NCBI RefSeq assembly: GCF_040126305.1
Contig: NZ_CP149510.1
Span: 1,313,001-1,377,000, forward strand
Source: Pararhizobium sp. A13
GTDB taxonomy: Bacteria; Pseudomonadota; Alphaproteobacteria; Rhizobiales; Rhizobiaceae
DNA: 64,000 bases
Direction of reading: 5' to 3'
A program made the translations under genes and the position numbers. The first letter of the stretch is position 1. The number at the start of each line of letters is the position of its first letter. The notes beneath the pieces were generated by a model. That model saw only the letters and a list, made by a program, of their open reading frames with translations. It was not told where the DNA came from and searched no databases. Below are positions 50,278 through 58,752 of this stretch, piece after piece.

Positions 50278-51852
50278 ATGAGTACACCCGGAGCCTATGC
50301 GCGCCTGGTCCGGATCGGCTGGGTGCTGGTGCGCGAGGGGGTTATCTCCGCCCTGCCGTCGGAAAACCTGCCGCCTCTGATCGGCGTCGCGCAATCCTTT
50401 GCCGGTCTCTTTGCCCGCCGTCGTGCCAGACAGGAGGGCCGCAGCGACAGGCTTGCCCGCGCTATCGAGCGACTGGGGCCATCCTATGTGAAGATCGGCC
50501 AGTTCCTGGCCACCCGCCCGGACGTCGTCGGCGCCGATTTCGCCGAAGACCTTTCCTTCCTGCAGGATCGGATGGCGACCTTCCCGGTGGAGGAGGCGCG
50601 TGCCGCCATCGAGGGGTCGCTCGGCCGCCCGGTCGCCGATCTCTATTCTGATTTCGGCGAACCAATCGCCGCCGCCTCGATTGCCCAGGTTCATCCTGCC
50701 ATGGTCCTGCGCGACGGCGTCGAGCAAAAGGTCGCCGTCAAGGTGATCCGCCCCGGCGTGCGCCAGCGTTTTGCCCATGACCTGGAGGCGATGTTCCTTG
50801 TGTCGCACCTGCAGGAGCGCTTCCTGCCAAATACGCGCCGGCTTCGTCCGGTCGAGGTGACGAAGACGCTGGAGCAGACCACCAAGGTCGAGATGGACCT
50901 GCGGCTTGAGGCTGCAGCCCTGTCGGAACTCGGCGAGAATGCGGCCGACGATCCCGGTTTCCGCGTGCCAAAGGTCGATTGGGAGCGTACCGGCCGCGAT
51001 GTCGTGACGATGGAGTGGATCGATGGCATCAAGATGTCGGATGTCGAGGGCCTGCGCCGCGCGGGGCATGACCTGAACGGGCTTGCCGATACGCTGATCC
51101 AGTCCTTCCTGCGCCACACGCTGCGCGACGGCTTCTTCCATGCCGACATGCATCAGGGCAATCTTTTCGTCGATCAGAAAGGCATGGTCGTCGCTGTCGA
51201 TTTCGGTATCGTTGGTCGTCTCGGTAAGAAGGAACGCCGATTCCTCGCCGAAATCCTCTACGGTTTCATCACCCGCGACTATCGGCGTGTCGCCGACGTG
51301 CATTTCGAGGCCGGCTATGTGCCCGGTCATCACAATGTCGCAAGTTTTGCCCAGGCGATCCGCGCCATCGGCGAGCCGATCCACGGCCAGCCGGCCGAAA
51401 CCATCTCGATGGCCAAGCTCTTGACGCTGCTGTTCGAGGTCACCGAGCTCTTCGACATGCAGACCCGGCCGGAACTGGTCATGCTGCAGAAGACCATGGT
51501 CGTTGTCGAAGGCGTGGCCCGCACGCTCAATCCGCGCTTCAACATGTGGAAGGCCTCCGAGCCAGTGGTCGGCGCCTGGATCCGCGACAATCTCGGCCCC
51601 AAACGGATCGTCTCCGACGTGCGGGATGGGCTTCATGCGGCCCTCAGGCTTGCAGAGGCAGCACCCGAGATAGCGGCAAAAACGGAGAGGTTCTCTCGCG
51701 ACCTGACGGGCATGGCCGAAAACGGCCTGCGTTTTGACGAGGAGACCGCCGAGGCGATCGGCCGTTCGGAAGCGCGCCACAGCCGCTCCGGCCGCCTGGC
51801 GCTCTGGGTCATTGCGCTGACGCTGCTTTATATCGCCTGGCGGGCCTTCTGA
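50278..51852 (+). CDS. ubiB: Ubiquinone biosynthesis regulatory kinase-like protein UbiB
   Basis: A 524-residue member of the ADCK/UbiB atypical kinase-like family, required for ubiquinone synthesis, thought to work as an ATPase that mobilises membrane-bound intermediates. Family hallmarks are the KxGQ motif (SYVKIGQFLATRPD), the alanine-rich loop IAAASIAQVH, AVKVIRPGV, HADMHQGN and VAVDFGIVG. The C-terminal 25 residues form one membrane anchor (LALWVIALTLLYIAW). It starts 62 bases after ubiE. In many rhizobia coaBC follows at once; here coaBC is 9.8 kb downstream. Confidence 0.96.
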   Translation: MSTPGAYARLVRIGWVLVREGVISALPSENLPPLIGVAQSFAGLFARRRARQEGRSDRLARAIERLGPSYVKIGQFLATRPDVVGADFAEDLSFLQDRMATFPVEEARAAIEGSLGRPVADLYSDFGEPIAAASIAQVHPAMVLRDGVEQKVAVKVIRPGVRQRFAHDLEAMFLVSHLQERFLPNTRRLRPVEVTKTLEQTTKVEMDLRLEAAALSELGENAADDPGFRVPKVDWERTGRDVVTMEWIDGIKMSDVEGLRRAGHDLNGLADTLIQSFLRHTLRDGFFHADMHQGNLFVDQKGMVVAVDFGIVGRLGKKERRFLAEILYGFITRDYRRVADVHFEAGYVPGHHNVASFAQAIRAIGEPIHGQPAETISMAKLLTLLFEVTELFDMQTRPELVMLQKTMVVVEGVARTLNPRFNMWKASEPVVGAWIRDNLGPKRIVSDVRDGLHAALRLAEAAPEIAAKTERFSRDLTGMAENGLRFDEETAEAIGRSEARHSRSGRLALWVIALTLLYIAWRAF

Positions 51853-51897
51853 GGGCTTGTCCTTGCGTTTGTGGCAAGAGCGGTTAAAGTCCGGATC

Positions 51898-51972
51898 ATG
51901 AAACGCGCGACCACGCACCTTGTGATGACCTGCATGTACCCTCAAGGGTGCGCAGGATCGGTGCTGGGCTAA
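51898..51972 (+). CDS. Candidate 24-codon leader ORF upstream of acetyltransferase gene
   Basis: An ATG at 51898 opens 24 codons ending at TAA 51970-51972. The peptide begins MKRATTHLVMT and ends YPQGCAGSVLG, with two cysteines, a proline and several rarer codons near the end. It has only a weak ribosome site (CCGGA close to the ATG). Its stop is one base before a long hairpin, and a second hairpin covers the ribosome site of the acetyltransferase at 52056. This arrangement is what a ribosome-mediated attenuator would look like, but translation is not shown. It could also be coincidence. Confidence 0.35.
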   Translation: MKRATTHLVMTCMYPQGCAGSVLG

Positions 51973-51973
51973 G

Positions 51974-52050
51974 AGCGCTTTCATCCTGTGGACCCTGCCG
52001 AGGCAGGTAGGGTCACAGCGCTTCTTCCTTCCTCGGATCAAAGACGAGGA
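51974..52050 (+). promoter_or_regulatory. Structured leader with hidden ribosome binding site
   Basis: First element: AGCGCT (51974-51979) pairs with AGCGCT (52017-52022), inside which GTG and ACCCT (51988-51996) pair with AGGGT and CAC (52009-52016). A pyrimidine-rich stretch follows. Second element: TCCTCG (52030-52035) pairs perfectly with CGAGGA (52045-52050), which contains the ribosome site GAGG of the ATG at 52056. An alternative hairpin GACGA/TCGTC next to the ATG would compete with it. Such a layout suggests translational control. I know no riboswitch class that matches. Confidence 0.5.
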
Positions 52051-52055
52051 TCGTC

Positions 52056-52586
52056 ATGAAGCAAACTGAACCAACACCCGCTCCGCCGTTGACCGACGTT
52101 TTGCACATCCGTGCCTCGCGTCCCAACGACTATGAGCAGATTGCGGCCATCATGAACCTTCCCGGGGTGCGGCACGGCACATTGCGCCTGCCCCACACCA
52201 GGCCCGAGCAGATCCGGACATGGCTGGAGGCGCCGCCGGATGGCGGATTGCAGCTTGTTGCCGAGCGAAGCGGGATCATCCTGGGAGCCGCCGGTCTCCA
52301 TCGGCAAAGGGATCGTCGGTACCACGCGGCCGTGCTCGGCATGAGCATCCACGACGATCATCGAAGGCAGGGTATCGGCAAGGCGCTCATGTTGGAACTT
52401 CTCGATGCCGCAGACAAATGGCTGAACATCATGCGCATCGAACTGACCGTCTTTACCGACAATGCGGCGGCCATCGCGCTGTATGAGGCGGTCGGCTTTG
52501 AAGCCGAGGGTGTTCACAGGGCCTATGCCTTCCGCGACGGAAAATTTGCGGATGTCGTGGCCATGGCTCGGATCAGAAAATCATAA
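52056..52586 (+). CDS. GNAT acetyltransferase, AaaT/YhhY-like
   Basis: A 176-residue GNAT enzyme. After about 20 extra residues, the domain reads IRASRPNDYEQIAAIMNLPGVRHGTLRLPH, then the acetyl-CoA loop DDHRRQGIGKALM, then IELTVFTDNAAAIALYEAVGFEAEG and YAFRDGKFADVVAMARI. The strong resemblance in the last third to E. coli YhhY/AaaT, which acetylates phenylalanine and methionine, suggests an amino-acid or related amine substrate. The gene is single, behind an unusual structured leader. A GNAT acting on antibiotics is also conceivable. Confidence 0.87.
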   Translation: MKQTEPTPAPPLTDVLHIRASRPNDYEQIAAIMNLPGVRHGTLRLPHTRPEQIRTWLEAPPDGGLQLVAERSGIILGAAGLHRQRDRRYHAAVLGMSIHDDHRRQGIGKALMLELLDAADKWLNIMRIELTVFTDNAAAIALYEAVGFEAEGVHRAYAFRDGKFADVVAMARIRKS

Positions 52587-52693
52587 GCGCAGGCAGCCTG
52601 TTCCATTGGGAACTGCGCGGTTTCCGCAGTCGTGAGATTGTCCTTCTCAAGGATGAGGCGGGCTCATCCAGCCAAACACCCTAGGAGACCACC

Positions 52694-52942
52694 ATGCGTA
52701 AACTGATCATCGCTTCCATCGTTGCCGCTGGCGCGGCTCTTTCTTTCGCAGCTCCGTCCCAGGCCGGCGGTTACTACGGCGGCGGCTATCACGATTACGG
52801 CGGCTACTACGGCGGCCACCACTACGGTCACAAGCGCCACTACTACAAGAGCTATTACGAGCCCCATTGCTGGATCAAGAAGGTCCGCGAGTACGACTAC
52901 TACGGCAACCTGGTCGTCAAGCGCATCAGGGTCTGCAACTGA
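52694..52942 (+). CDS. Small secreted Gly/Tyr/His-rich protein
   Basis: An 82-residue exported protein with a clean signal peptide (LIIASIVAAGAALSFAAPSQA) and GGAGACC upstream. The mature N-terminal half is a low-complexity run of Gly, Tyr and His (GGYYGGGYHDYGGYYGG, HHYGHKRHYYK), while the last 25 residues form a compact segment with two cysteines (HCWIKKVREYDYYGN and VKRIRVCN). The cysteines could pair in the periplasm. His-rich repeats may bind metal. I recognise no named family, although similar short proteins are common in rhizobia. A weak EcfG-like element (GGAAC-N17-CGTG, 52609-52634) lies upstream. It has its own terminator. Confidence 0.8.
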   Translation: MRKLIIASIVAAGAALSFAAPSQAGGYYGGGYHDYGGYYGGHHYGHKRHYYKSYYEPHCWIKKVREYDYYGNLVVKRIRVCN

Positions 52943-52973
52943 TCCGGCCTCCCCGGCAGAGCAGCACTGGCGA

Positions 52974-53002
52974 AACCGGCGGTTCCCACCGCCGGTTTTT
53001 TC
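52974..53002 (+). terminator. Rho-independent terminator after Gly/Tyr-rich gene
   Basis: AACCGGCGG (52974-52982), loop TTCCCA, CCGCCGGTT (52989-52997), and T-run to 53001. Nine perfect pairs. Confidence 0.92.
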
Positions 53003-53173
53003 GTTGCATGCCTGGCGCTGAAGACAAGAGGCTGGTCGCGGAAACATTATGAAACGAAAAACAGGAAACATTACAAAGATTTCATGCTGCTGGACTTCAT
53101 TAAGGCGTAGTTGCAACCTAGTTAGTTCGGGAATTGTTCGGCCCGATGTCAAAATAGTCTGAAAGTTGCTTGA

Positions 53174-54436
53174 ATGGCGGATGCCACCCGGAAAATTGCC
53201 CCCGCGATCGTCGAGGATGATGAACCCATTGTTCAGCCTGCGCCAGCACGCAAGAAACAGGCCCGATCGAGGCGGTGGTGGCTGATCCTGCCGGTTCTGA
53301 TCGCTGTCGTTGGCGCTGGCTGGTACGGCTGGTCGACCTATGGCAAACAGAGCGCCACCGACGCCGTCGTCACCGAGGCGCCGTTGCGCGGCGATATCGA
53401 AAACAGCGTCACGGCAACGGGGCTCTTGAGCCCGATCAAGGATGTCGACGTCGGCGCCCAGGTCTCCGGCCAGCTGAAAAGCCTGAAGGTCGAGATCGGC
53501 GACAGCGTCAAGCAGGGGCAGTTGATCGCCGAGATCGACAGCGCCTCGATCGAGACGCAGATCGAGATCGCCGAGGCCGAGCTTGCCAATCTCAAGGCCC
53601 AGATGATCGACAAGAACGCGCAGGTCGTCCTGTCCGCGGCCAATCTGACGCGTCAGCGCGCGCTTGTCGCAGGCAATAGTGCCGCCCAGTCGGCGCTCGA
53701 CGAGGCGGTCGCGGCACTTGCGACGGCGGAGGCCAATGTGGATGCGCTGAAGGCACAGATCCGTAAGCAGGAAGCGACGCTGAAAGATGCCCGCATCAGC
53801 CTCGGCTATACCAAGATTTATGCACCGATGACCGGCACGGTCGTCGATACGTCGGCGACGGAGGGCCAGACGCTGAACGCCAACCAGACGGCGCCGACGA
53901 TCGTCACAATTGGCGATCTTTCGACGATGACGGTCGAGGCGGAGGTGTCGGAAGCAGACGTCGGCAAGCTGAAGATGGGCATGGACGCCTATTTCACGCT
54001 GCTCGGCCAGCCCGGCAAGCGCTACCCCGGCACGCTGCGCCAGATCAAGCCGACGCCGTCGACCGAAAACAACGTCGTGCTTTATTACGCCCTGTTCGAC
54101 GTGCCCAATCCGAAGGGGACGCTGATGATGAACATGACGGCGCAGGTTTTCTTCGTACAGTCATCGGCCAGGAACGTGCTGACGATCCCCGTTGCAGCGG
54201 TCCGCTCCGGTGCTGATGACAAGTCCGGCGAAGTCACCGTCGTCACCGCCTCCGGAGCCCGCGAGACCCGCAAGATCGAGACCGGCATCCGCAACCGCGT
54301 GCGTGTCGAGATCAAGCAGGGTCTTTCCGTAGACGACGCCGTCGTGGTCGGCACCGGCTCGACGGACGAGGCGGCGTCCTCGTCCAAGCAGTCCAATTCC
54401 CGACGCGGCATGGGCGGCATGCCGCCAATGTTCTAA
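53174..54436 (+). CDS. macA: MacA-like periplasmic adaptor subunit
   Basis: A 420-residue membrane fusion protein of the HlyD/RND-MFP type that joins an inner-membrane ABC exporter to an outer-membrane channel. A cytoplasmic start with [11 protein letters not shown] precedes one membrane span ([17 protein letters not shown]), then a lipoyl domain ([23 protein letters not shown] and [11 protein letters not shown]), a coiled-coil hairpin between its halves (about 130-200), a beta barrel and a C-terminal Ser/Gly/Met tail ([11 protein letters not shown]). The long N-terminal cytoplasmic part is longer than in E. coli MacA. It is followed by macB after 10 bases. No outer-membrane TolC gene is adjacent. 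Confidence 0.9.
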   Translation: MADATRKIAPAIVEDDEPIVQPAPARKKQARSRRWWLILPVLIAVVGAGWYGWSTYGKQSATDAVVTEAPLRGDIENSVTATGLLSPIKDVDVGAQVSGQLKSLKVEIGDSVKQGQLIAEIDSASIETQIEIAEAELANLKAQMIDKNAQVVLSAANLTRQRALVAGNSAAQSALDEAVAALATAEANVDALKAQIRKQEATLKDARISLGYTKIYAPMTGTVVDTSATEGQTLNANQTAPTIVTIGDLSTMTVEAEVSEADVGKLKMGMDAYFTLLGQPGKRYPGTLRQIKPTPSTENNVVLYYALFDVPNPKGTLMMNMTAQVFFVQSSARNVLTIPVAAVRSGADDKSGEVTVVTASGARETRKIETGIRNRVRVEIKQGLSVDDAVVVGTGSTDEAASSSKQSNSRRGMGGMPPMF

Positions 54437-54446
54437 GGTCGCGCCC

Positions 54447-56393
54447 ATGACCGCGCTCATCTCGCTCAAGGATATCCGCAAGACCTTCGTCAATGGCGAC
54501 GTTGCCGTCGAGGTGTTGCGCGGCGTCTCGCTCGACATCCAGCCGGGCGAGTTTGTCGCCATCGTCGGTGCCTCCGGCTCGGGCAAGTCGACGCTGATGA
54601 ACATCCTCGGTTGCCTCGATACGCCGACGGGTGGCCAATATCTGCTGGAAGGCGAGGATGTCTCGGATTTCAACGCCGACGAGCTGGCCGCGCGCCGCCG
54701 CCAGATGTTCGGCTTCGTCTTCCAGAGCTACAATCTGGTGCCGACGGCAACCGCGCAGGAAAACGTCGAGATCCCCGCCATCTATGCCGGCATGCCGGCG
54801 CGTGACCGGCGCGACCGGGCCGAGACGCTGCTCAAGTCACTCAGGCTTGGCGACCGGCTCGACCATCTGCCCAACCAGCTCTCCGGTGGCCAGCAGCAGC
54901 GCGTCTCGATCGCCCGTGCGCTGATGAATGGCGGCCAGATCATTCTGGCCGACGAGCCGACCGGTGCGCTCGACAGCCAGAGCGGTAAGGAGGTGATGGC
55001 CACCTTGCGGCAGATGAACGATAAGGGCCATACGGTCATCATCATCACACATGCGCCGGAACTTGCGGAATCCGCCGACCGTGTTATCGAAATCAGCGAT
55101 GGCCTCATCATCGCCGACCGCATCCCCGGCAATATCAGGCGGATCGGCCGGACCAAGCCGACATTATCGGCAAGAGCCGCCGGCAAAGCCGCGATCATTT
55201 CCGACGTGGCCGAGGCCGTGCGCATGTCGTTCCGTGCGCTCAGGGCCAATCTTTTCCGCACCATCTTGACCTTGCTCGGCATCGTCATCGGCGTCAGCTC
55301 TGTCGTTGCCATGCTTGCCATCGGCACCGGCGCGCAGGATTCGGTGCTGAACCGCATCGCGGCCATGGGGTCCAATCTCTTGGTGGTGCGGCCCAATATG
55401 GCCAATTTCCGCGGTGGGGAAGGGGGCAGCATCGTCTCGCTGGTCCCGTCCGATGCAGATGCCATTCTGGAACTACCGAACATCAGCTTCGCCGTGCCGG
55501 AAATGTCGAGCACGCTGACGGTGCGCGCCGGCAATCTCGATACCCAGACCACCGTCAACGGCACGGTGCCGCAATTCCCGCAGGCGAAGTCTTGGGCGCT
55601 GGAGGACGGCGCCTTCCTCGAACAATCCGATATGGACGCCTATGCCACCGTAGCTGTCCTCGGTCGCACCGTCGCCGATGCCCTGTTTCCGGACGGAGCC
55701 GATCCGCTCGGCCAGTACATCCTGATCAAGAATATTCCGTTCCAGGTGATCGGCGTCATGTCGAAGAAGGGTGCCAGCGCCGGCGGCAATGACCAGGACG
55801 ACACCGTTCTCGTGCCGCTTTCCACCGGCAACCTGCGCCTGTTCGGCGCAAAGAACGTCCGCTCGATTACCGTGGAGGTGAAGGACGACAGCGGCATCAA
55901 CGTCACGCAGGAGCAGATCCAGGCCCTGCTCGACGAGCGCCACAAGCGGCAGGATACGCAGATCGTCAATATGGCGGCGATCCGCGAGACCTTTACCGAG
56001 ACCTCCAACATCCTCAAGGTCTTCCTCGGCTCGATCGCGGCGATCTCGCTGCTGGTCGGGGGCATCGGCGTCATGAACATCATGCTCGTCTCCGTCACCG
56101 AGCGCACCCGCGAGATCGGTATCCGTATGGCAACCGGCGCGCGGGCCCGCGATATCCTCACCCAGTTCATCGTCGAGGCGTTGGTCGTCTCCGCGCTCGG
56201 CGGGCTGATCGGCGTGGGTCTCGGCCTATCCATCGGCGCCGTCGCGCAGGCTTTCGGCATCGCCGTCAGCTTCGCGCCGGGTCCGGTCATCCTCGCCTTC
56301 GCCAGCGCCTTCCTGACGGGCCTCGTCTTCGGCTACCTGCCCGCCTATAACGCGTCCCGTCTGCAGCCGGCCGTGGCGCTGGCGTCGGTCTGA
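54447..56393 (+). CDS. macB: MacB-like ABC exporter (ATPase fused to permease)
   Basis: A 648-residue protein with an N-terminal ABC domain (1-230: Walker [13 protein letters not shown], signature [16 protein letters not shown], Walker [12 protein letters not shown]) fused to a MacB permease domain with four membrane segments. The large periplasmic domain lies between the first ([24 protein letters not shown]) and last three ([30 protein letters not shown]). Family members use a mechanotransmission cycle to export macrolides, enterotoxin or lipopeptide siderophores from the periplasm. Substrate here is unknown; the neighbours give no decisive clue. Confidence 0.93.
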   Translation: MTALISLKDIRKTFVNGDVAVEVLRGVSLDIQPGEFVAIVGASGSGKSTLMNILGCLDTPTGGQYLLEGEDVSDFNADELAARRRQMFGFVFQSYNLVPTATAQENVEIPAIYAGMPARDRRDRAETLLKSLRLGDRLDHLPNQLSGGQQQRVSIARALMNGGQIILADEPTGALDSQSGKEVMATLRQMNDKGHTVIIITHAPELAESADRVIEISDGLIIADRIPGNIRRIGRTKPTLSARAAGKAAIISDVAEAVRMSFRALRANLFRTILTLLGIVIGVSSVVAMLAIGTGAQDSVLNRIAAMGSNLLVVRPNMANFRGGEGGSIVSLVPSDADAILELPNISFAVPEMSSTLTVRAGNLDTQTTVNGTVPQFPQAKSWALEDGAFLEQSDMDAYATVAVLGRTVADALFPDGADPLGQYILIKNIPFQVIGVMSKKGASAGGNDQDDTVLVPLSTGNLRLFGAKNVRSITVEVKDDSGINVTQEQIQALLDERHKRQDTQIVNMAAIRETFTETSNILKVFLGSIAAISLLVGGIGVMNIMLVSVTERTREIGIRMATGARARDILTQFIVEALVVSALGGLIGVGLGLSIGAVAQAFGIAVSFAPGPVILAFASAFLTGLVFGYLPAYNASRLQPAVALASV

Positions 56394-56557
56394 TCACGGC
56401 CGCGTCCACCTTCCTTCCTCCATACTCCATGGCGAGATTGGGGCGGCCTCCCCTAGGACCCATTCGCCGCCGCGCGCGCTTTCCCTTTCCACTCGCGAAG
56501 GTTGACGCCGATCCCGCAATCGGTTCCATTGGCACGAGCGAGAACGGAGAGAGCCCC

Positions 56558-57025
56558 ATGCCGGATGGCGACCTTTTCATGACCCAAGCCATCGCGCTTG
56601 CCCGCGACAACGTCCGCAAGGGCGGTCGTCCCTTCGGTGCCGTGCTGGTCATCGATGGCGAGGTGGTCGCAATCGGCGTCAACGGCGTGATGTCGACCAA
56701 CGACCCGACCGCCCATGCCGAGCTTGTCGCGGTGCGCGGGGCCGCCATGAAGCGCGGGTCTCCCGACCTCAAGGGCGCTTCCGTCTATGCCAGCGGCCAC
56801 CCATGCCCGATGTGCCTCGCAGCCATGCGTCTCGCCGGCATCACCGATATTTCCTACGCCTATTCCAACGAGGACGGCGTACCCTACGGCCTGACCTCCG
56901 CCCCTCTCTACGCCGATCTCAGAAAGCCCTTTGCCGAGCAGCAGATGACGTTCGCCTACAATCCGGTCAGGCCGGAAGGCGAGGAGGATATCTATGAACT
57001 CTGGGGAAAGACGCAGAAGGGCTGA
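56558..57025 (+). CDS. Nucleoside deaminase, guanine-deaminase-like
   Basis: A 155-residue zinc deaminase of the cytidine/deoxycytidylate type. The start is ATG 56558, with GGAGAG upstream; the frame is open further but lacks a good start. The zinc site is complete: His53 and Glu55 in TNDPTAHAEL, Cys83 and Cys86 in GHPCPMC. The order NDPTAHAE and the length match bacterial guanine deaminase (GuaD of Bacillus) better than tRNA adenosine deaminase TadA. It could be a guanine or other purine-type deaminase. It is single, between macB and a membrane hydrolase gene. Confidence 0.85.
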   Translation: MPDGDLFMTQAIALARDNVRKGGRPFGAVLVIDGEVVAIGVNGVMSTNDPTAHAELVAVRGAAMKRGSPDLKGASVYASGHPCPMCLAAMRLAGITDISYAYSNEDGVPYGLTSAPLYADLRKPFAEQQMTFAYNPVRPEGEEDIYELWGKTQKG

Positions 57026-57070
57026 TCCCGGCTCGCCGATCCGGTTCAGGCTTCATTCGACGAGGGTGAG

Positions 57071-58717
57071 ATGCGAAATTCCCTGTTGCGCCTATGGACA
57101 TCGCTTTCGACGCCCGGCCTGCTTGTCGGCATTCTGTTCTTCGCCGCATCGCTGACCCCCAGTCTCATCCCGCGGCCCTATCCGATGCAGGGCGTGCTAT
57201 CTGGATGTTCGCTCGCCGCCGGATACGGTCTCGGTGTCTTCGGGCGCTGGCTGTGGTTCTATCTGGAACTTCCCGGAGTGATGCCCGATGTCGAGCGCGG
57301 TGTCAAAGCTGCTGCTCTTCTCGTCGCTGGCGCAACTGCGATCGCCTTCCTCTGGCAGGCCTCCCGGTGGCAGAACTCGGTCCGCAGCCTGATGGGGCTC
57401 GAACCGGTGCAAACGGCCGAACCGGTGGAACTTGCGATCATTGCCTTCTTCGTCTTCCTTCTTTTCGTCGCGCTCGCCCGCCTCTTTGCGATGACGTTCG
57501 CCTTTCTGTCGCGCAAACTCGAGCGTGTCACTCCGAAGCCTGTCGCGCGGGTTCTTGGCATCCTCCTGGCCTTTGCGCTCTTCTGGTCGATCGCCGATGG
57601 GGTGCTGTTCAAGGCCGCCCTGCGCCTTGCCGATTCCTCCTTCCGCGAGCTCGATGCACTGATCGACAGCGACCTTGCGCCGCCCGCCGATCCCTCAAAG
57701 ACTGGCAGTACCGCCTCGCTGATCCCTTGGGGCGATCTTGGATTTCGCGGCCGCGAGTTCGTCGCCTCGGGGCCGACCGGGGAAAAGATCGGCACGTTTC
57801 TCCGTCAGCCGGCGCTTGAGCCGATCCGCGTCTATGTCGGCCTCAACGCCGCCAAAACGGCAAAGGAACGGGCCGCTCTTGCACTGGCCGAGCTCAAGCG
57901 CGTCGGCGCCTTCGAGCGCTCCATCCTGATCGTGGTCGTGCCGACTGGAACCGGTTGGGTCGATCCGGCGGCGATGGATACGGTCGAATATCTGCATCGC
58001 GGCGATGTCGCGAGCGTCGCCCTGCAATATTCCTATCTGACGAGCTGGCTCTCCCTGCTGGTTGAGCCGAGTTATGGCGCCGAGGCGGGCGAAGCGCTGT
58101 TCAGGCAAGTCTATGACCACTGGACGACGCTGCCGAAGGACAAACGGCCGAAACTCTACCTGCATGGCCTGAGCCTCGGTGCTCTGAATTCGGAACGCTC
58201 GGCCGATCTCTTCGACGTCATCGGCGATCCTTTCCAGGGTGCACTTTGGAGCGGCCCGCCCTTCGAGAGTGCCGGCTGGAGATCGGTGACGGCGGGGCGC
58301 GATCCAGGCTCGCCCGCCTGGCTTCCGCGTTTCCGCGACAGCTCCGTCATCCGCTTCACCGCGCAGAAGAATGCGCTCGACATTTCCGGTGCCCAGTGGG
58401 GGCCGATGCGGATCGTCTATCTGCAATATGCGAGCGACCCCGTGACCTTCTTCGATTTTCATGCGCTCTATCGCGAGCCGGACTGGATGAAACAGCCGCG
58501 GGGCCTGGATGTCTCGCCCGATCTCACCTGGTACCCGGTCGTCACCATGCTGCAGCTGGCGCTCGACATGGCGATGGCGACGACATCGCCGATGGGTTAC
58601 GGCCACGTCTATGCGCCGGAACACTATGTCGACGCCTGGATGGCCGTGACCGATCCACAAGGGCTTGCTCCTGGAGATGTCGACCGGTTGAAGGCGATGG
58701 TTTCCAAGCGGGACTGA
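57071..58717 (+). CDS. Integral-membrane alpha/beta hydrolase (Abhydrolase_9 family)
   Basis: A 548-residue protein in two halves. The first about 180 residues hold four to five membrane segments starting TPGLLVGILFFAASLTPSLIPRP. The second (about 220-540) is an alpha/beta hydrolase domain with REFVASGPTGEKI, IRVYVGLNAAKTAKERA, IVVVPTGTGWVDP, the serine elbow LHGLSLGALNSE and a C-terminal HVYAPEHYVDAW. This matches the PF10081 family with the PF15420 membrane domain. The catalytic serine is probably in GLSLG. Substrate is unknown; lipid or cell-envelope ester is a guess. It starts 45 bases after the deaminase gene. Confidence 0.88.
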   Translation: MRNSLLRLWTSLSTPGLLVGILFFAASLTPSLIPRPYPMQGVLSGCSLAAGYGLGVFGRWLWFYLELPGVMPDVERGVKAAALLVAGATAIAFLWQASRWQNSVRSLMGLEPVQTAEPVELAIIAFFVFLLFVALARLFAMTFAFLSRKLERVTPKPVARVLGILLAFALFWSIADGVLFKAALRLADSSFRELDALIDSDLAPPADPSKTGSTASLIPWGDLGFRGREFVASGPTGEKIGTFLRQPALEPIRVYVGLNAAKTAKERAALALAELKRVGAFERSILIVVVPTGTGWVDPAAMDTVEYLHRGDVASVALQYSYLTSWLSLLVEPSYGAEAGEALFRQVYDHWTTLPKDKRPKLYLHGLSLGALNSERSADLFDVIGDPFQGALWSGPPFESAGWRSVTAGRDPGSPAWLPRFRDSSVIRFTAQKNALDISGAQWGPMRIVYLQYASDPVTFFDFHALYREPDWMKQPRGLDVSPDLTWYPVVTMLQLALDMAMATTSPMGYGHVYAPEHYVDAWMAVTDPQGLAPGDVDRLKAMVSKRD

Positions 58718-58752
58718 GTTTTGGCGGCGCCGGTACCGACGGAAACCTGATG

